A stretch of 26,261 bases of DNA, from NCBI GenBank assembly GCA_937894935.1, contig CALAYC010000007.1, positions 1-26,261 of the forward strand. Direction: 5' to 3'. The notes under the pieces were generated by a model. The model ran no database searches. It saw nothing but the letters and a program-made list of their open reading frames with translations, and was not told the origin of the DNA. How positions within the stretch are numbered: the first letter of the stretch is position 1; every line of letters begins with the position of its first letter. A program made the position numbers and the translations under genes. Below, in pieces: positions 25,003 through 26,261 of the stretch. The DNA is from an uncultured Verrucomicrobiota bacterium (GTDB taxonomy: Bacteria; Verrucomicrobiota; Verrucomicrobiia; Limisphaerales; JADLHS01).

Positions 25003-26072
25003 TCCGGCACTTTCACCGTCAGATGTGCCGGCCATTGCGCCTGAGGATCGAGCTTTAACCAGGCGACGCCGGGCAACCCTGTTTTCACAACCTTTAGATG
25101 TTTCTGTAGCAAGGCCGGGTCAAGGTGTGCTTTGACCCGGAACATCAGCTTTTGTCGTTCGGTGGGCGTCTCTACCGTTTTTGGTGTGAATTGCGCGGTG
25201 CTGGCCACGTACGAGACTGTTGCCGGGATCACATATTGCGGCGCTGCGTCGAGCACAAGGCGCACTTCACCGCCAATCGCTACGCGGCCTGCGGCGCGCT
25301 CCGGCAGGAAGAAGGTCATGTAAACGTCACTCAGATCCACCAAATTGAGCACCTTTCCGCCGGCGCCGAGAACTTCGCCCGGTTGGGCAATGCGATATTG
25401 CACGCGACCGTCGCGAGGGGATTTAAGTTCACTGTCGGCAATGTCAGCTTCGATTCGCGCAATCGTGGCGAGGCTGGCAAGCACCGTTGATTCGGCACCA
25501 ATCACCTGGGAACGGGCTGCTTCGATGGCGGCATCGGCGGCGGCGACTTGCGCTTTGGCTGCGCTTAAGGCGGCTTCTGCGGTGCGAGTTCGGGCGCGTT
25601 GATCGTCGAGTTCCTGCGCTGATGTGACATTGGATTTCGCCAACTCCTCAATCCGAGCCAACGTTCGTTGCGCTACTTCCAATTCACTTTCGCGCTGGGT
25701 CACGATGGCCAGAGCAGCGGCTTTGTCACTTTCGCGCTGCGCTACCTGAGCCTGAGCGCTGGCGACTGAGTTGCTGGCTTGCCGATTCTGTGCCCGCGCT
25801 TCGTCCCGCTGTGCTTCCAGCACATCAATTTGCATTTGCGCCAACGGCTGACCGGCCTGCACGAAATCGCCTTCGTTGACCATGATGCTCTGCACCCGAC
25901 CGGCCAATTTGGTCGCGACGTCAATTTCGGTCGCTTCGAGACGACCGTTGCCGCTGACAAAACCTGCACCGGGCTCAGAAGATCGTAGTTTAGTCCAGGC
26001 ATAGACAGCAACGACTACACCCAGCATTACGATCACGGCGGACACCAACCGTTTTCTCGTTGTCGAGTTCAT
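24999..26072 (-). CDS. yhiI: HlyD-family membrane fusion protein, YhiI-like
   Basis: 357 residues from the ATG at 26072; the frame's upstream extension begins with TTG and lacks membrane-anchor character. One N-terminal transmembrane anchor (about 10-27), a lipoyl/barrel-sandwich half (GNGRLEATEIDVATKLAGRV, MVNEGDFVQAGQPLA), a long Ala/Gln/Arg-rich alpha-hairpin (about 82-220) containing two similar QRES-type segments, and the second lipoyl half (LKSPRDGRVQYRIAQPGEVLGAGG) followed by a beta-barrel. It should bridge the inner-membrane ABC exporter to a TolC-like outer-membrane channel, which is not in this window. It is the first gene of the three-gene exporter operon, as in E. coli yhiI-rbbA-yhhJ. 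Confidence 0.93.
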   Translation of the reverse strand: MNSTTRKRLVSAVIVMLGVVVAVYAWTKLRSSEPGAGFVSGNGRLEATEIDVATKLAGRVQSIMVNEGDFVQAGQPLAQMQIDVLEAQRDEARAQNRQASNSVASAQAQVAQRESDKAAALAIVTQRESELEVAQRTLARIEELAKSNVTSAQELDDQRARTRTAEAALSAAKAQVAAADAAIEAARSQVIGAESTVLASLATIARIEADIADSELKSPRDGRVQYRIAQPGEVLGAGGKVLNLVDLSDVYMTFFLPERAAGRVAIGGEVRLVLDAAPQYVIPATVSYVASTAQFTPKTVETPTERQKLMFRVKAHLDPALLQKHLKVVKTGLPGVAWLKLDPQAQWPAHLTVKVPE

Positions 26073-26163
26073 GGATATTTCGTTTGAAAACGCGGATGGG
26101 ACTTTGGGGTGATTTGATGAGAATTTAGATGAATTGGGATTCAAATTCCACCGGATAAGCGTC

Positions 26164-26208
26164 TTCTTGAAGAACCGAGGCGACGAAACATTCGCTAGAA
26201 ACGTCGCC
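26164..26208. promoter_or_regulatory. Inverted repeats in the leader of the yhiI-like operon
   Basis: Two dyads lie about 90-140 nt upstream of the adaptor start. TTCTTGAAGAA (26164-26174) is a near-perfect palindrome around a central G. GGCGACG (26179-26185) pairs with CGTCGCC (26202-26208) across a 16-nt spacer. They could be operator sites for a repressor or a leader hairpin; no promoter hexamers were clear and no regulator gene is visible in the window. Confidence 0.3.
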
Positions 26209-26261
26209 AGGTTTCGCTCTTCCTGCTGTTCGCTTTGAGCAGAGACTTATTTAACCAACAT

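Overview
The window looks like a chromosomal segment of a saccharolytic, Gram-negative bacterium, most likely a verrucomicrobial or planctomycete-type lineage. That placement is inference. It rests on a Tat-exported Gfo/Idh/MocA oxidoreductase, a multidomain PL1-type lyase with thrombospondin-3/EF-hand, chitobiase-C and PA14 modules, DUF4832 and neutral-ceramidase-like secreted proteins, and moderately high GC (judged by eye). No rRNA, tRNA, CRISPR array, IS element or phage gene was seen.

Layout: (1) 234-1580 (+) is a Tat-signal oxidoreductase. (2) 1707-14331 (-) is a run of nine co-directional genes, read right to left: ceramidase-like protein, DUF4832 protein, a predicted alpha/alpha-toroid protein, GH84 O-GlcNAcase-like glycosidase, GNAT acetyltransferase, DegT-type aminotransferase, chitobiose-type PTS EIIC, YidR-like DUF3748 beta-propeller, and PL1-type lyase. 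Several junctions are 4-nt ATGA overlaps or gaps of 1-21 nt, so at least the seven genes from 11365 down to 1707 probably form one operon. (3) 14441-17866 (+), divergent from that operon, encodes a 1141-residue secreted protein joining a helical glycosidase/lyase-like region to an alpha/beta-hydrolase esterase. (4) 17874-20796 (-) holds an MFS transporter followed by a CE7/AXE1-type esterase. (5) 20797-21106 is non-coding, with a degenerate heptamer repeat. (6) 21107-26072 (-) is a yhiI-rbbA-yhhJ type efflux operon (HlyD adaptor, double-NBD ABC/permease fusion, ABC-2 permease). (7) 26073-26261 is its leader, with inverted repeats.

The most interesting part is the pair at 7738-9722. The GH84 enzyme has no signal peptide. 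It matches the catalytic domain of human O-GlcNAcase (OGA) at every active-site residue I could place, with constant spacing over long stretches. Its stop codon overlaps the start of a GNAT whose sequence resembles the C-terminal pseudo-acetyltransferase domain of human OGA, but which keeps the acetyl-CoA-binding motif. The two domains of metazoan OGA therefore appear here as two translationally coupled bacterial genes. Two genes downstream lies an orphan PTS EIIC of the diacetylchitobiose class whose conserved substrate-site His is Asn, with no EIIA, EIIB or HPr in the window. A plausible reading (inference) is a system for uptake and cytoplasmic processing of N-acetylglucosamine-containing glycans, with secreted lyase, esterase and toroid enzymes acting outside.
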